Below are positions 16,855 to 24,814 of a stretch of DNA of 64,000 nt, one piece after another. The DNA is from Candidatus Lutibacillus vidarii. GTDB taxonomy: Bacteria > Actinomycetota > Actinomycetes > Actinomycetales > Dermatophilaceae. A program made the translations under genes and the position numbers. The stretch spans positions 1,364,001 through 1,428,000 of the forward strand of contig JADKGA010000002.1 in the NCBI GenBank assembly GCA_016717165.1, written 5' to 3'. Under the pieces are notes generated by a model. The model was given only the letters and a program-made list of their open reading frames with translations, had not been told where the DNA came from and ran no database searches. Numbering within the stretch: the first letter of the stretch is position 1; every line of letters starts with the position of its first letter.

Positions 16855-18042
16855 ATGCGTTCATCGGGGCGGGTCGGGCTCGTCGCCACGGCGGTCCTGG
16901 TGGGCCTGGCGGTGGTGGGGTGCACGACGTCGCCGCCGCCCACCGACGCTCGCAGCAGCGCCGCGGCACCCGCCGAGCGGCCAACGGTGGGGCGTGCTGC
17001 GAGCAGCTCCGCCACCGCGACTCCCGCCGCGCCGTCCTCGACCGTCCGACCGCCGACGTCGGTCACGCTCGCGTTCGCGGGGGACGTCCACTTCGAGGGG
17101 CACGTGCGCTCGCTCCTGGACGACCCGGCCAGCCTGGCCGTCCTCCAGCCGGTCATCGGCGCGGCGGACCTCAGCATGCTCAACCTGGAGACCTCGATCA
17201 CCTCCCGCGGTGTCGAGCAGCCGAAGCTCTACCACTTCCGGGTCGCTCCGCAGGCGCTGGACCTGCTCAAGGCGGCCGGCCTGGATGTCCTGACCATGGC
17301 CAACAACCACACCGTCGACTACGGACCGCTCGGGCTGACCGACAGCCTCGCGGCGGTCGCCACGTCACCGATCCCGGTGGTGGGTTTCGGGCCGAACGCC
17401 GCGGCGGCCTTCGCCCCTGCGGTGTTCACTGTCTCTGGCGTCAGCATCGCCGTCATCGGGTCCTCGCAGCTCAACGACTACACGATCCACGCATATCCGG
17501 CGACCTCGACCACGCCCGGCATCGCCGGCAACCTCGACCCCACCAGGCTGCTCGCGGCGGTCCGTGCGGCCCGGGCGAAGTACGACATCGTCGTGGTCTA
17601 CGAGCACTGGGGCACCGACTACACCGAGTGCCCTGACGGTGCTCAGCGCGCCACGGCCTCGATGCTCGCCAAGGAGGGCGTCGACATCGTCGTCGGGAGC
17701 CACGCGCACCGGATCCAGGGCTCCGGGTGGCTCGGCCGGACGTATGTCGCCTACGGCCTCGGCAACTTCATCTGGATGAACACCCGCGGGGATATCGACA
17801 AGCACAGCGGCGTGCTCACCCTGAGCGTCAACCCGGCCGCGGCGATCGCGCTGCGCGGTGCTTCGTTGCCAACCCGGCTCAAGGCACCGTCAGTGGTCCG
17901 GACAGCCGCCTGGCAGCCGCTCATGGTCGGGGATGCGGACGGCATACCTCGTCGTCCTTCCGCCGCCAAGGAGAAGGCCCTGTATGACGCCTGGGTGACC
18001 AACCGCGGGTGCGCCCGGCTCGCCTCCCGCCCACTCGCGTAG
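16855..18042 (+). CDS. CapA-family lipoprotein (PGA_cap metallophosphatase-like)
   Basis: The 395-residue protein begins with a lipoprotein signal (arginine near the start, hydrophobic core, lipobox V-V-G-C23), followed by a Ser/Thr/Ala/Pro-rich spacer to about residue 68. The PGA_cap domain then has G-D-V-H at 76-79, a later N-N-H-T-V-D-Y-G block and S-H-A-H-R-I-Q-G, the metal-ligand pattern of calcineurin-like CapA proteins. It should sit on the outer face of the membrane. Relatives are linked to capsule or poly-gamma-glutamate synthesis, but no other such genes lie nearby, so the substrate is open. No ribosome-binding site is visible; CAGACT seven bases upstream may be a -10. Confidence 0.82.
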   Translation: MRSSGRVGLVATAVLVGLAVVGCTTSPPPTDARSSAAAPAERPTVGRAASSSATATPAAPSSTVRPPTSVTLAFAGDVHFEGHVRSLLDDPASLAVLQPVIGAADLSMLNLETSITSRGVEQPKLYHFRVAPQALDLLKAAGLDVLTMANNHTVDYGPLGLTDSLAAVATSPIPVVGFGPNAAAAFAPAVFTVSGVSIAVIGSSQLNDYTIHAYPATSTTPGIAGNLDPTRLLAAVRAARAKYDIVVVYEHWGTDYTECPDGAQRATASMLAKEGVDIVVGSHAHRIQGSGWLGRTYVAYGLGNFIWMNTRGDIDKHSGVLTLSVNPAAAIALRGASLPTRLKAPSVVRTAAWQPLMVGDADGIPRRPSAAKEKALYDAWVTNRGCARLASRPLA

Positions 18043-18089
18043 CCGCCACACACTGAGCGGTGCGCAACCGGCGATGACAGGATCGCCGC

Positions 18090-18788
18090 ATGGAGACATG
18101 GGAGCGTCGAGTCGAGCTGCCGCTGATGGGTGTTGCGCTGGTCTTCCTCATCGCCTATGCCTGGCCGATCCTCGACCCCGCCGCGTCCGCCGAGGTCGTC
18201 CGGGTCTGCGAGCTGGCCCAGCTGGTCGCCTGGGCCGCCTTCGCCGGGGACTACGTGGTGCGGCTCAGGCTGGCGACGGATCGACGGATGTTCCTCCGGA
18301 CGAACGTGCTGGACCTGCTCGTCATTGCGTTGCCACTGCTCCGTCCGTTGCGGCTGCTCCGCCTCGTGACGCTGCTGCGGGTGGTCAACCGGACGGCGAC
18401 TCATCAGCTCCGGGGGCGCGTCGTCTCGTATGTCGTCGGGGGCTCGATCCTGCTCGCCCTGATCGGCGCCCTCGCGATTCTCGACGCCGAGCGAGGCGTG
18501 CCCGGGTCGACGATCCAGACCATCGGCGATGCGGCGTGGTGGGCGGTGACGACGATGTCCTCTGTGGGGTACGGCGACATGTACCCGGTCACTGCTCTGG
18601 GTCGGTGGATCGCCGTCGGCCTCATGGTCAGTGGGATCGGCATCCTCGGGACGGTCACGGCGACGCTGGCCTCATGGCTCACCGACCGGCTCCGCGAGGA
18701 GACCGCTGCCGCCGAGCAGTCGGTGCTGACCGAGGTGCATGCGCTGCGGGACGAGATCCAGTCACTGCGGCAACAGCTGGCCCCTTGA
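18090..18788 (+). CDS. Voltage-gated-type potassium channel
   Basis: The 232-residue protein has S1-S4-like helices with an arginine-rich S4 (L-R-P-L-R-L-L-R-L-V), a pore helix and the K+ selectivity filter T-x-x-S-V-G-Y-G-D at 155-163, then S6 and a short C-terminal coiled coil ending in R-Q-Q-L-A-P. It lets K+ cross the plasma membrane. No ribosome-binding site is seen; CAGGAT lies six bases before the ATG. Its last 18 codons recur in diverged form at 21226-21279. Confidence 0.9.
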   Translation: METWERRVELPLMGVALVFLIAYAWPILDPAASAEVVRVCELAQLVAWAAFAGDYVVRLRLATDRRMFLRTNVLDLLVIALPLLRPLRLLRLVTLLRVVNRTATHQLRGRVVSYVVGGSILLALIGALAILDAERGVPGSTIQTIGDAAWWAVTTMSSVGYGDMYPVTALGRWIAVGLMVSGIGILGTVTATLASWLTDRLREETAAAEQSVLTEVHALRDEIQSLRQQLAP

Positions 18789-18837
18789 CCGCTACCGGCC
18801 TGAGATCCAGGGCCCCGGGCACCCGACCCCGCAACGG

Positions 18838-18887
18838 GCGTTGGTCGGCGAAATGTCCGGTATGTCGCAGAGGTGAACGACCAACGC
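18838..18887. repeat. 50-bp hairpin repeat, copy D
   Basis: Perfect GCGTTGGTCG/CGACCAACGC arms around an interior with GCGAAATGTCCGGTATGTCG, in opposite orientation to copies A-C. It starts 50 bases after the potassium channel stop and could act as its terminator. Confidence 0.85.
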
Positions 18888-18931
18888 ACGGGTGAGGATC
18901 CTCGGCGACGCGGCTTGCATCGCGCAGTATT

Positions 18932-18966
18932 CGGTGTCACTATGTACCTGGTAGTCAGTGTTACCG
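18932..18966. promoter_or_regulatory. Candidate PadR operator
   Basis: CGGTGTCACT (18932-18941) and AGTGTTACCG (18957-18966) form an inverted repeat with two mismatches, enclosing TATGTACCTGG. It ends 17 bases before the padR start, in unusually AT-rich sequence for this genome. Autoregulation by the encoded PadR protein is likely, as is usual for the family. Confidence 0.5.
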
Positions 18967-18983
18967 AGTAGCGGGAGCAATGC

Positions 18984-19319
18984 GTGGGCAAGCAGATGAC
19001 CGAGATGCTCAAGGGCACGCTCGAAGGCCTGGTGCTGGCGGTCCTGTCCGTGCAGTCCGCATACGGCTACGAGATCACCGCGTGGCTGCGTGAGCAGGGC
19101 TTCGCCGATATCGCCGAAGGCACGGTGTACGCGCTGCTGGTGCGGATCGAGCAGCGCGGGCTCGTCGACGTGCAGCGGGTCCCCTCGGAGAAGGGTCCGC
19201 CACGGAAGGTCTACTCGCTCAACGCTTCCGGACGCGCCTCCCTCGATGAGTTCTGGGTCACGTGGGACTTCCTCAGCGACCGCATCAGCCACCTCAAACC
19301 CCAAGGACACCACCGATGA
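18984..19319 (+). CDS. PadR-family transcriptional regulator
   Basis: The 111-residue protein has the PadR winged helix: K-G-T-L-E-G-L-V-L start, G-Y-E-I recognition region, E-G-T-V-Y-A-L-L and the wing K-G-P-P-R-K-V-Y-S-L. Such proteins usually repress a linked drug exporter until a ligand binds. The GTG start is supported by GGGAG six bases upstream and by the normal M-x-K-Q-M-T-E-M-L-K-G N-terminus. The stop overlaps the next start (ATGA). Confidence 0.92.
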   Translation: MGKQMTEMLKGTLEGLVLAVLSVQSAYGYEITAWLREQGFADIAEGTVYALLVRIEQRGLVDVQRVPSEKGPPRKVYSLNASGRASLDEFWVTWDFLSDRISHLKPQGHHR

Positions 19320-19696
19320 AGATCACCACTATCGTCGACCGGCTCGTGGCCGACCTCGGCGACAAGCGGCGCTGGCGCGCCTACCGAGCCCGCGCCAGGG
19401 CCCTCCCGGGCCCCTACCGCACCACAACCGAGGCGCTGGAGCGCTACCTGCTGCACGCCGGCGGGATGGCCAAGGGTGACCGCCTCGTGCAGATGCTCGA
19501 GGATCTGGCGGACCTTATGGAACGAGCCGCCGCCGACCAGACCCCGGTCCGGTCGATCGTCGGCGACGACCCGGTGGCCTTCGCCGAGGACTTTCTCAGC
19601 AACTACGCCGACGGCCAGTGGGTGAACCGGGAGCGTCAGCGCCTCACGGCCGCGATCGCCGCCGCGGAGGCCGACCACACGGGAGACCCAACATGA
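19316..19696 (+). CDS. DUF1048 protein
   Basis: This 126-residue helical protein belongs to the family that regularly sits beside PadR regulators and ABC exporters. It has charged N-terminal helices (D-K-R-R-W-R-A-Y) and no membrane segment. Its function is unknown; its position between regulator and pump suggests a role in sensing or assembly. It overlaps both neighbours by ATGA. Confidence 0.8.
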   Translation: MKITTIVDRLVADLGDKRRWRAYRARARALPGPYRTTTEALERYLLHAGGMAKGDRLVQMLEDLADLMERAAADQTPVRSIVGDDPVAFAEDFLSNYADGQWVNRERQRLTAAIAAAEADHTGDPT

Positions 19697-20460
19697 GCAC
19701 CGGCACAGCACCGGCCATCACGATCCGTGGACTGGAGAAGTCCTTTGCTGACAACCACGTGCTGCGAGGGGTCGACCTCGAGGTGGCCAAGGGGAGCATC
19801 GTTGCCCTCCTCGGCCCCAATGGCGCCGGGAAGACGACCCTCGTCCGCATCCTCGCTACCTTGCTGGAGGCCGACGCGGGCACCGCCACGGTCAACGGCT
19901 TCGACGTGGCCACGCTGGCGCGTGACGTGCGGGCCTCGATCAGTCTCACGGGGCAGTTCGCGGCCGTCGACGAGGTTCTCACCGGACGGGAGAACCTCGC
20001 GCTCATGGCGACATTGCGCCACCTGCCCGACACCACCGCCATTGCCGATCGGCTCCTCGCCCTTTTCGACCTCACCGAGGCCGGGAACCGGCGCGTCGCG
20101 ACGTGGTCCGGGGGCATGCGTCGCCGGCTCGATATCGCCATGAGCCTCATTGGCGAACCGCCGGTCATCTTCCTCGACGAACCGACCACTGGACTCGACC
20201 CGCAGTCCCGCCTCGAGGTCTGGGCGGCCGTGCGTGAAGCGGCCGCGAGCGGCACCACCATCGTGCTGACGACCCAGTACCTCGATGAGGCGGAACAGCT
20301 GGCCGACCGGATCGCCATCGTGCACGAGGGCCGGATCCTCGCTGAGGGCACGCTCGCCACCATCAAGGCACTCAAGCCGGCGCCGCGCATCGAGTACGTC
20401 GAGAGGCATCCGTCATTGGAAGAGATCTTCCTCGCCCTCACCGCCAAGGACCCGTCTTGA
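19693..20460 (+). CDS. DrrA-type ABC transporter ATP-binding protein
   Basis: The 255-residue ATPase has Walker A G41-P-N-G-A-G-K-T48, signature S-G-G-M at 139-142 and Walker B V-I-F-L-D-E at 158-163. Similarity in pattern is to daunorubicin-resistance DrrA. At 255 residues it lacks the longer C-terminal tail of many DrrA proteins. It should energise the adjacent permease. The ATG overlaps the DUF1048 stop. Confidence 0.92.
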   Translation: MSTGTAPAITIRGLEKSFADNHVLRGVDLEVAKGSIVALLGPNGAGKTTLVRILATLLEADAGTATVNGFDVATLARDVRASISLTGQFAAVDEVLTGRENLALMATLRHLPDTTAIADRLLALFDLTEAGNRRVATWSGGMRRRLDIAMSLIGEPPVIFLDEPTTGLDPQSRLEVWAAVREAAASGTTIVLTTQYLDEAEQLADRIAIVHEGRILAEGTLATIKALKPAPRIEYVERHPSLEEIFLALTAKDPS

Positions 20461-21221
20461 GCGCACACTTCGTCACCGACACCCGAGCCCTGCTCGGCCG
20501 CTCATTGCGGCATATCGCCCGCAGCCCCGACACCATCGTGTCGACGGCGATCGTGCCGATCATCATGCTCCTGCTCTTCGTCTACGTCCTCGGCGGGGCA
20601 ATCCGTGCCGGCACCGGGCCGTACGTCAACTACCTCCTGCCAGGCATTCTCCTGGTCACCATTGCCTCGGGAGTCGGGTACACCTCCTACCGGATCTTCC
20701 TCGACAACCAGAGCGGCATCGTCGAACGTTTCCGGTCGATGCCCATCGCCAGGTCCTCGCTGCTCTGGGCGCATGTCCTCACCACGGTGGTCGCCACGCT
20801 CGCCTCGTTGGCGGTCGTTGTCGGTGTCGCGTTGCTCATGGGCTTCCGATCCGGCGCGGGCGTTCTGGCGTGGCTCACCACGGTCGCTGTCCTCACGCTG
20901 TTCACGCTGGCGCTGACCTGGCTCGCCGTCATCCCCGGGCTCACCGCGACCTCGATGGACGGCGCGGTGGGCTTCGCCTACCCGCTGGTCTTCCTCCCCT
21001 TCATCAGCTCGGCCTTCGTCCCGACGGCGACGATGCCCGGCCCGGTCCGCGCCTTCGCCGAGCACCAGCCCGTCACGGTCATCGTCGACGGCGTGCGCAA
21101 CCTGCTCGCCGAGCAGCCGGTCGGGACCGACATCTGGGTTGCGCTCTCCTGGTGCGCCGGACTGCTGGTGGTCGCCTACGGCGGCGCCATGCTGACCTAC
21201 CGGCACAGCCAGCTCCGCTGA
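20457..21221 (+). CDS. DrrB-type ABC-2 permease
   Basis: The 254-residue protein has six hydrophobic segments and the ABC-2 layout: N-terminal amphipathic helix, V-E-R-F-R-S-M-P-I-A-R coupling region near 85-95, and a final helix ending H-S-Q-L-R. It should export a drug-like or lipid substrate with the ATPase encoded before it. TTG is the only start in reach and overlaps the upstream stop (TTGA). Confidence 0.9.
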   Translation: MSAHFVTDTRALLGRSLRHIARSPDTIVSTAIVPIIMLLLFVYVLGGAIRAGTGPYVNYLLPGILLVTIASGVGYTSYRIFLDNQSGIVERFRSMPIARSSLLWAHVLTTVVATLASLAVVVGVALLMGFRSGAGVLAWLTTVAVLTLFTLALTWLAVIPGLTATSMDGAVGFAYPLVFLPFISSAFVPTATMPGPVRAFAEHQPVTVIVDGVRNLLAEQPVGTDIWVALSWCAGLLVVAYGGAMLTYRHSQLR

Positions 21222-21225
21222 GCCC

Positions 21226-21279
21226 GTGCCTGCGCTGCGGACCGAGATCCCGTCACTCCGGGAGCAACAAGCCCCCTGA
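21226..21279 (+). pseudogene. Remnant of a potassium channel C-terminus
   Basis: These 18 codons read V-P-A-L-R-T-E-I-P-S-L-R-E-Q-Q-A-P-stop, matching the end of the intact channel gene (V-H-A-L-R-D-E-I-Q-S-L-R-Q-Q-L-A-P-stop) at 12 of 17 residues and 43 of 54 bases. No start or upstream part exists: the permease stop is four bases before it. Both copies are followed, at equal distance, by a 50-bp hairpin repeat. Confidence 0.7.
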
Positions 21280-21328
21280 ACACTCGCGGCCCGAGTCCAG
21301 GACCCAGGGCGTCCGACCTCGCCAACGT

Positions 21329-21378
21329 GCGTTGGTCGGCGAAATATCCGGTATGCCGGGCGCGGCGTCGACCAAGGC
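21329..21378. repeat. 50-bp hairpin repeat, copy E
   Basis: Same orientation as copy D. The interior begins GCGAAATATCCGGTATGCCG; the right arm has one change (CGACCAAGGC). It lies 107 bases after the permease stop. Confidence 0.85.
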
Positions 21379-21448
21379 ACGTTGCTCGGCGGGTCGACAC
21401 GGTCGACCTGGGAGCGTGTCGCACGTGGATCCCACGGGCCGCGAGTCA

Positions 21449-21490
21449 GAACGGCCCCTGGCCTGCGTTTCCGCAGGTCAGGGGCCGTTC
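21449..21490 (-). terminator. Terminator hairpin of tRNA-Val(GAC)
   Basis: GAACGGCCCCTG...CAGGGGCCGTTC pairs over almost the whole 42 bases, with inner CCTGCG/CGCAGG and a TTTC loop. It begins just past the tRNA 3' end on the transcribed strand. Confidence 0.75.
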
Positions 21491-21495
21491 TTCGG

Positions 21496-21570
21496 TGGTG
21501 GGCGATACTGGGTTTGAACCAGTGACCTCTTCCGTGTCAAGGAAGCGCGCTACCACTGCGCTAATCGCCC
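21496..21570 (-). tRNA. tRNA-Val (anticodon GAC)
   Basis: Acceptor GGGCGAT/ATCGCCC, anticodon stem CTTCC/GGAAG with loop TTGACAC, T-loop GGTTCAAACCC, and an encoded 3' ACCA. It is the last of three closely spaced tRNA genes on this strand. Confidence 0.95.
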
Positions 21571-21592
21571 GAGATCGGGGTTACCCGAGTCG

Positions 21593-21663
21593 AGGTGGAG
21601 ACGGGATTTGAACCCGTGTACGCGGCTTTGCAGGCCGCTGCCTCGCCTCTCGGCCACTCCACC
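21593..21663 (-). tRNA. tRNA-Cys (anticodon GCA)
   Basis: Acceptor GGTGGAG/CTCCACC, anticodon stem GCGGC/GCCGC with loop CTGCAAA, T-loop GGTTCAAATCC. CCA is not encoded. Confidence 0.95.
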
Positions 21664-21684
21664 GTGAAGGCGGTTCACCCTCCG

Positions 21685-21757
21685 AGCGGACGACGAGGCT
21701 CGAACTCGCGACCTCAACCTTGGCAAGGTTGCGCTCTACCAACTGAGCTACGTCCGC
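21685..21757 (-). tRNA. tRNA-Gly (anticodon GCC)
   Basis: Acceptor GCGGACG/CGTCCGC, anticodon stem CAACC/GGTTG with loop TTGCCAA, T-loop AGTTCGAGCCT. It is the first gene of the Gly-Cys-Val tRNA cluster. Confidence 0.95.
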
Positions 21758-21825
21758 AGGTCTGCGCCGGCCCCCCGGAGGGGAAGCGGTGCAGACGTAG
21801 ACACTAGCCGATCTGCGAGGCGACC

Positions 21826-22821
21826 TCAAAACCGCCGCGCAGCAGGCTGCTCCCCGGCGGCACCGGCACCCGAGGGTGGGCCGAACCGCTGCTCCCCGAG
21901 CTCCTCCATCGAGTCGACCACGGGCATCAGGGGCTCCTCCGCACGTGGCCAGACGATGCGGGTCGCCGCGTTGAACCCGGCGCCGATGAGCACCGCGATG
22001 GCCAGGGCGTACAGCCAGATGAGAATGACGATCGGGGCGCTGAGCGGTCCATAGATCGAGGTCCCACCGACCGACGCGGAGATCACGGCCCGCAGGACGA
22101 CCGAGGCGAGCAGCCAGATCACCAGGGTCAGGGCCGCCCCGGGCAGCTCGCGGCGCCACCGGAAGCGCTCAGGCGTCGCGACGTGGAAGAGCGCGGCGAG
22201 CCCCGCCACTCCCCCCAGCCCCACGAGCGGCCAGTACAGCGCGAGTATGCCGGTCAGCCGCTCCGGCAGCCACGACCCGAGCAGGCTCGGGCCGATGACG
22301 ACCAGCGGCACGACGACCGCGGCAGCGAGCAGCCCAGCGACATACAGCGAGAAGCTCAGCGCGCGAGTACGGATGATCCCCCGCTTGCCACTTTGCCCAT
22401 ACATGATCGAGATGGTGTCGAGGAAGACGTTCAGCGCCCGCGATCCCGACCACAGGGCCAGCAGGAAGCCGACCGAGAGCAGGTCGAGCCGGCCCCGGGC
22501 AAAGACATCGTCGACCGTCGGCACGACGACCTTCGCGACGGCATCCTCGGCGAAGACGTGGCCGGCATACTCCGTCACTGCGGTGGTGAGGCTCGCGACG
22601 GCATCATGGCCGACGAGCGTGCCGACATACCCGACCGCACCGAAGACGCCAAGGACGAACGGCGGCAGGGACAGCAGGAGGAAGAAGCCGGCTTCGGCGG
22701 CCAGACCGGTCACCCGGTACCGCAGGCACACCCGGATCGTCCAGAGGACCACGCGCGCAGCAGGCGTCGCCCCGCGGACTCCCGCGAGGCGTCGCCGTAG
22801 CCAGGCCGTCGTGAGCCCCAT
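21826..22821 (-). CDS. YihY/BrkB-family membrane protein
   Basis: The 331-residue protein has six or more transmembrane helices and the family's conserved blocks: an early A-A-E-A-G-F-F-L-L-L-S-L-P-P segment, W-S-G-S-R-A-L, and a late Y-G-P-L-S-A-P-I-V-I-L-I-W-L-Y. It was once called ribonuclease BN; that activity is not accepted for the family and the function is unknown. A TACGGT box and GAGG lie just before the ATG. Confidence 0.88.
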   Translation of the reverse strand: MGLTTAWLRRRLAGVRGATPAARVVLWTIRVCLRYRVTGLAAEAGFFLLLSLPPFVLGVFGAVGYVGTLVGHDAVASLTTAVTEYAGHVFAEDAVAKVVVPTVDDVFARGRLDLLSVGFLLALWSGSRALNVFLDTISIMYGQSGKRGIIRTRALSFSLYVAGLLAAAVVVPLVVIGPSLLGSWLPERLTGILALYWPLVGLGGVAGLAALFHVATPERFRWRRELPGAALTLVIWLLASVVLRAVISASVGGTSIYGPLSAPIVILIWLYALAIAVLIGAGFNAATRIVWPRAEEPLMPVVDSMEELGEQRFGPPSGAGAAGEQPAARRF

Positions 22822-22849
22822 GCCGCCTCACCGTAGCGGCACGGCGGGC

Positions 22850-24001
22850 TCAGCTGTCCTTGACGCGCTCGGTCTCGACCTCGAGGTCGTAGCTCGCCGC
22901 GGGGAAGACCGGCGCCATGTCGGTCATCGCCTCAAGGAGCAGCTGCTGGACGGCGAGCCGCGCATACCACTTGTTGTTGGCCGGGACGACGTGCCAGGGC
23001 GCTGTCTTCGTCGAGCACCGGGTCAGCGCGACCTGGTAGGCCGCCTGGTACTCGTCCCAGTGGGCCCGCTCGGTGACATCGCCGGGGTTGTACTTCCACA
23101 GCTTCTCCGGGTCGGCGAGCCGGGCCAGCAGACGGGCCTTCTGCTCGTCCGCGGAGATGTGGAGCATGACCTTGACGATCGTCGTCCCCGCCGCCGCGAC
23201 CTTGCGCTCGAAGGCGTTGATCTCGGTGTACCGGCGCCGCAGGACGTCACCGGGCACGAGTGAGTGGACCTTGACGATGAGGACGTCCTCGTAGTGCGAG
23301 CGGTCGAAGACGCCGATCTGGCCCGGGCCGGGCAGGGCGTTCTCGATCCGCCAGAGGAAGTCGTGGGCGCGCTCCTCGGTCGACGGTGCCTTGAACGAGG
23401 TGATCCTGACGCCCTGTGGACCGACCGCTCCAACGACGTGGTCGAGGATGCCGCCCTTGCCGGAGGTGTCCATGCCCTGGATGACGAGCAGCACCGAGCG
23501 CCTGCCACCGCCCTTGGACTCGGCGAACAGTCGCTCCTGGAGCTGGCCGAGCCGCTTGGTGCAGTCGGCGAGGGCCTCCTCGCCGTCCTTCTGGTCGCCC
23601 GCGAACCCTGGGGTGGAGTCTGGCGAGATGTCGGCGAGCTGGTCTCCCCGGGTGAACGCGAGCACCTCGGAGAAGCGCTTCTTGACCCCCGCGTCCTTCT
23701 TGACCTCCTTGGTCACCTTCGCCGCGGACTCCTCGGTGCCGGCCGACTCGACGACCTCGACCGGTGCGGTCGCCGATAGGCCCTCGCCCGTCGGCTTCTC
23801 CGGCTTGTCCTTGCCCTTCGTCGAGGCCTTCCTGGCGGCCTTCTTGCCCGCCTTCTTCCCGGCCTTCTTCGCCTGCCGGGTCGCCTCCTTGAGCGCGGCC
23901 TTCTCGGCCTTCTTCGTCAGCTTCTTCGTCGTCTTGGCCCGCGCCTTCGCGGCGGCCTTCGCGCCCTTGACCTTGGAGTTCTTCGCCATGGCGGCCATCA
24001 T
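22850..24001 (-). CDS. PPK2-family polyphosphate kinase with histone-H1-like N-terminal tail
   Basis: The catalytic part (about 140-383) has Walker A G176-M-D-T-S-G-K-G-G, Walker B D233-R-S and the lid arginines, and transfers phosphate between polyphosphate and nucleotides. The first 75 residues are almost only Lys and Ala with a few Gly/Thr (K-K-A-G-K-K-A-G-K-K-A-A-R-K), like the tails of mycobacterial HupB and histone H1, so it may bind DNA, RNA or polyphosphate. Three ATG codons cluster at the start (24001, 23998, 23989); the first is used here and the choice is uncertain. It is divergent from the reductase gene, with TACTAT at 24023-24028 as a possible -10. Confidence 0.88.
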   Translation of the reverse strand: MMAAMAKNSKVKGAKAAAKARAKTTKKLTKKAEKAALKEATRQAKKAGKKAGKKAARKASTKGKDKPEKPTGEGLSATAPVEVVESAGTEESAAKVTKEVKKDAGVKKRFSEVLAFTRGDQLADISPDSTPGFAGDQKDGEEALADCTKRLGQLQERLFAESKGGGRRSVLLVIQGMDTSGKGGILDHVVGAVGPQGVRITSFKAPSTEERAHDFLWRIENALPGPGQIGVFDRSHYEDVLIVKVHSLVPGDVLRRRYTEINAFERKVAAAGTTIVKVMLHISADEQKARLLARLADPEKLWKYNPGDVTERAHWDEYQAAYQVALTRCSTKTAPWHVVPANNKWYARLAVQQLLLEAMTDMAPVFPAASYDLEVETERVKDS

Positions 24002-24049
24002 GGCGAAGTTTCTCGCGCGCCGATAGTAGTACCGCCATACTGGATGTCC

Positions 24050-24814
24050 ATGCGAGTGATCCTGGACGAGCGGGCGAACTCGTTGGCCTGTGGGGGCACG
24101 CTGTCCGACGATCTCCTCGCCGACCTGTATGCCGTGCCAGGCTCCGGCCGGTGGCTGCGGGCCACCATGGTGGCGACGATCGACGGCTCCGCCACCGGCG
24201 CCGACGGACGCTCCGGCTCGGTCAACACCGACGCCGACCATGTCGTCTTCGGGCTGCTCCGCGCGCTCAGCCACGCGACGCTCGTCGGCGCCGGAACCGC
24301 CCGGGACGAGAGCTATCGCGCCCTGGAGATCGACACCCGGTGGGTCGCGATGCGCGCGGCGGCCGGATTGCCGCCGGCATACCCGCTCGTGGTCGTGAGC
24401 CGCTCCGGAGCGCTCCCCGAGCCGCTGGTGCACACCGCACCACCCGGTCGGGTGCGGCTGGTGACCTGCGCCACCAGCCCCCGTCTGGACACCGTTCGCG
24501 AAGCCCTGGGCACCGAGCACGTCCACGTCTGCGGCGGCGCGGAGGTCGACCTCTCGAGCGCGGTGGCCGAGCTCGCCGCCGCGGGGCTGACCCGGCTCCT
24601 GGCCGAGGGCGGCCCGAGCCTGCTCGCCGACCTGATCGCCGCCGACCTCGTCGACGAGCTCGACGTGTCGACCGCCCCGACCGCGGTGGGCGGCACCGGT
24701 CCCCGGATCACCCACGGCAGCGCGTCCCGCACCGGCTACGCGCTCGGCACCATCGTCGAGCAGGACGGGACGCTCATGACGCGCTGGGTGTGCCCAGGCT
24801 CAGCGTGGTCGTGA
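24050..24814 (+). CDS. RibD C-terminal/dihydrofolate-reductase-like pyrimidine reductase
   Basis: The 254-residue protein shows the RibD reductase pattern: A-T-M-V-A-T-I-D-G-S, V-G-A-G-T-A-R-D-E, and G-G-P-S-L-L-A-D-L near 190. It is expected to use NADPH to reduce a pyrimidine or pterin-like substrate; no deaminase domain is attached, so a role in riboflavin synthesis is not certain. ATG 24050 lies eight bases after CATACT; ATG 24044 is too close to that box. The 3' end overlaps the convergent hydrolase gene by 41 bases. Confidence 0.82.
   Translation: MRVILDERANSLACGGTLSDDLLADLYAVPGSGRWLRATMVATIDGSATGADGRSGSVNTDADHVVFGLLRALSHATLVGAGTARDESYRALEIDTRWVAMRAAAGLPPAYPLVVVSRSGALPEPLVHTAPPGRVRLVTCATSPRLDTVREALGTEHVHVCGGAEVDLSSAVAELAAAGLTRLLAEGGPSLLADLIAADLVDELDVSTAPTAVGGTGPRITHGSASRTGYALGTIVEQDGTLMTRWVCPGSAWS

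Larger units (their letters stand above)
18888..21225 (+). mobile_element. PadR-DUF1048-ABC cassette bracketed by diverged direct repeats
   Basis: Four genes coupled by ATGA/TTGA overlaps lie between two 153-base segments (18735-18887 and 21226-21378). Each segment holds the end of a potassium channel gene plus a 50-bp hairpin, and they match about 70% without gaps. The arrangement suggests the cassette entered between, or arose by duplication around, these segments. No transposase or integrase is present, so the mechanism is inference. Confidence 0.4.
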
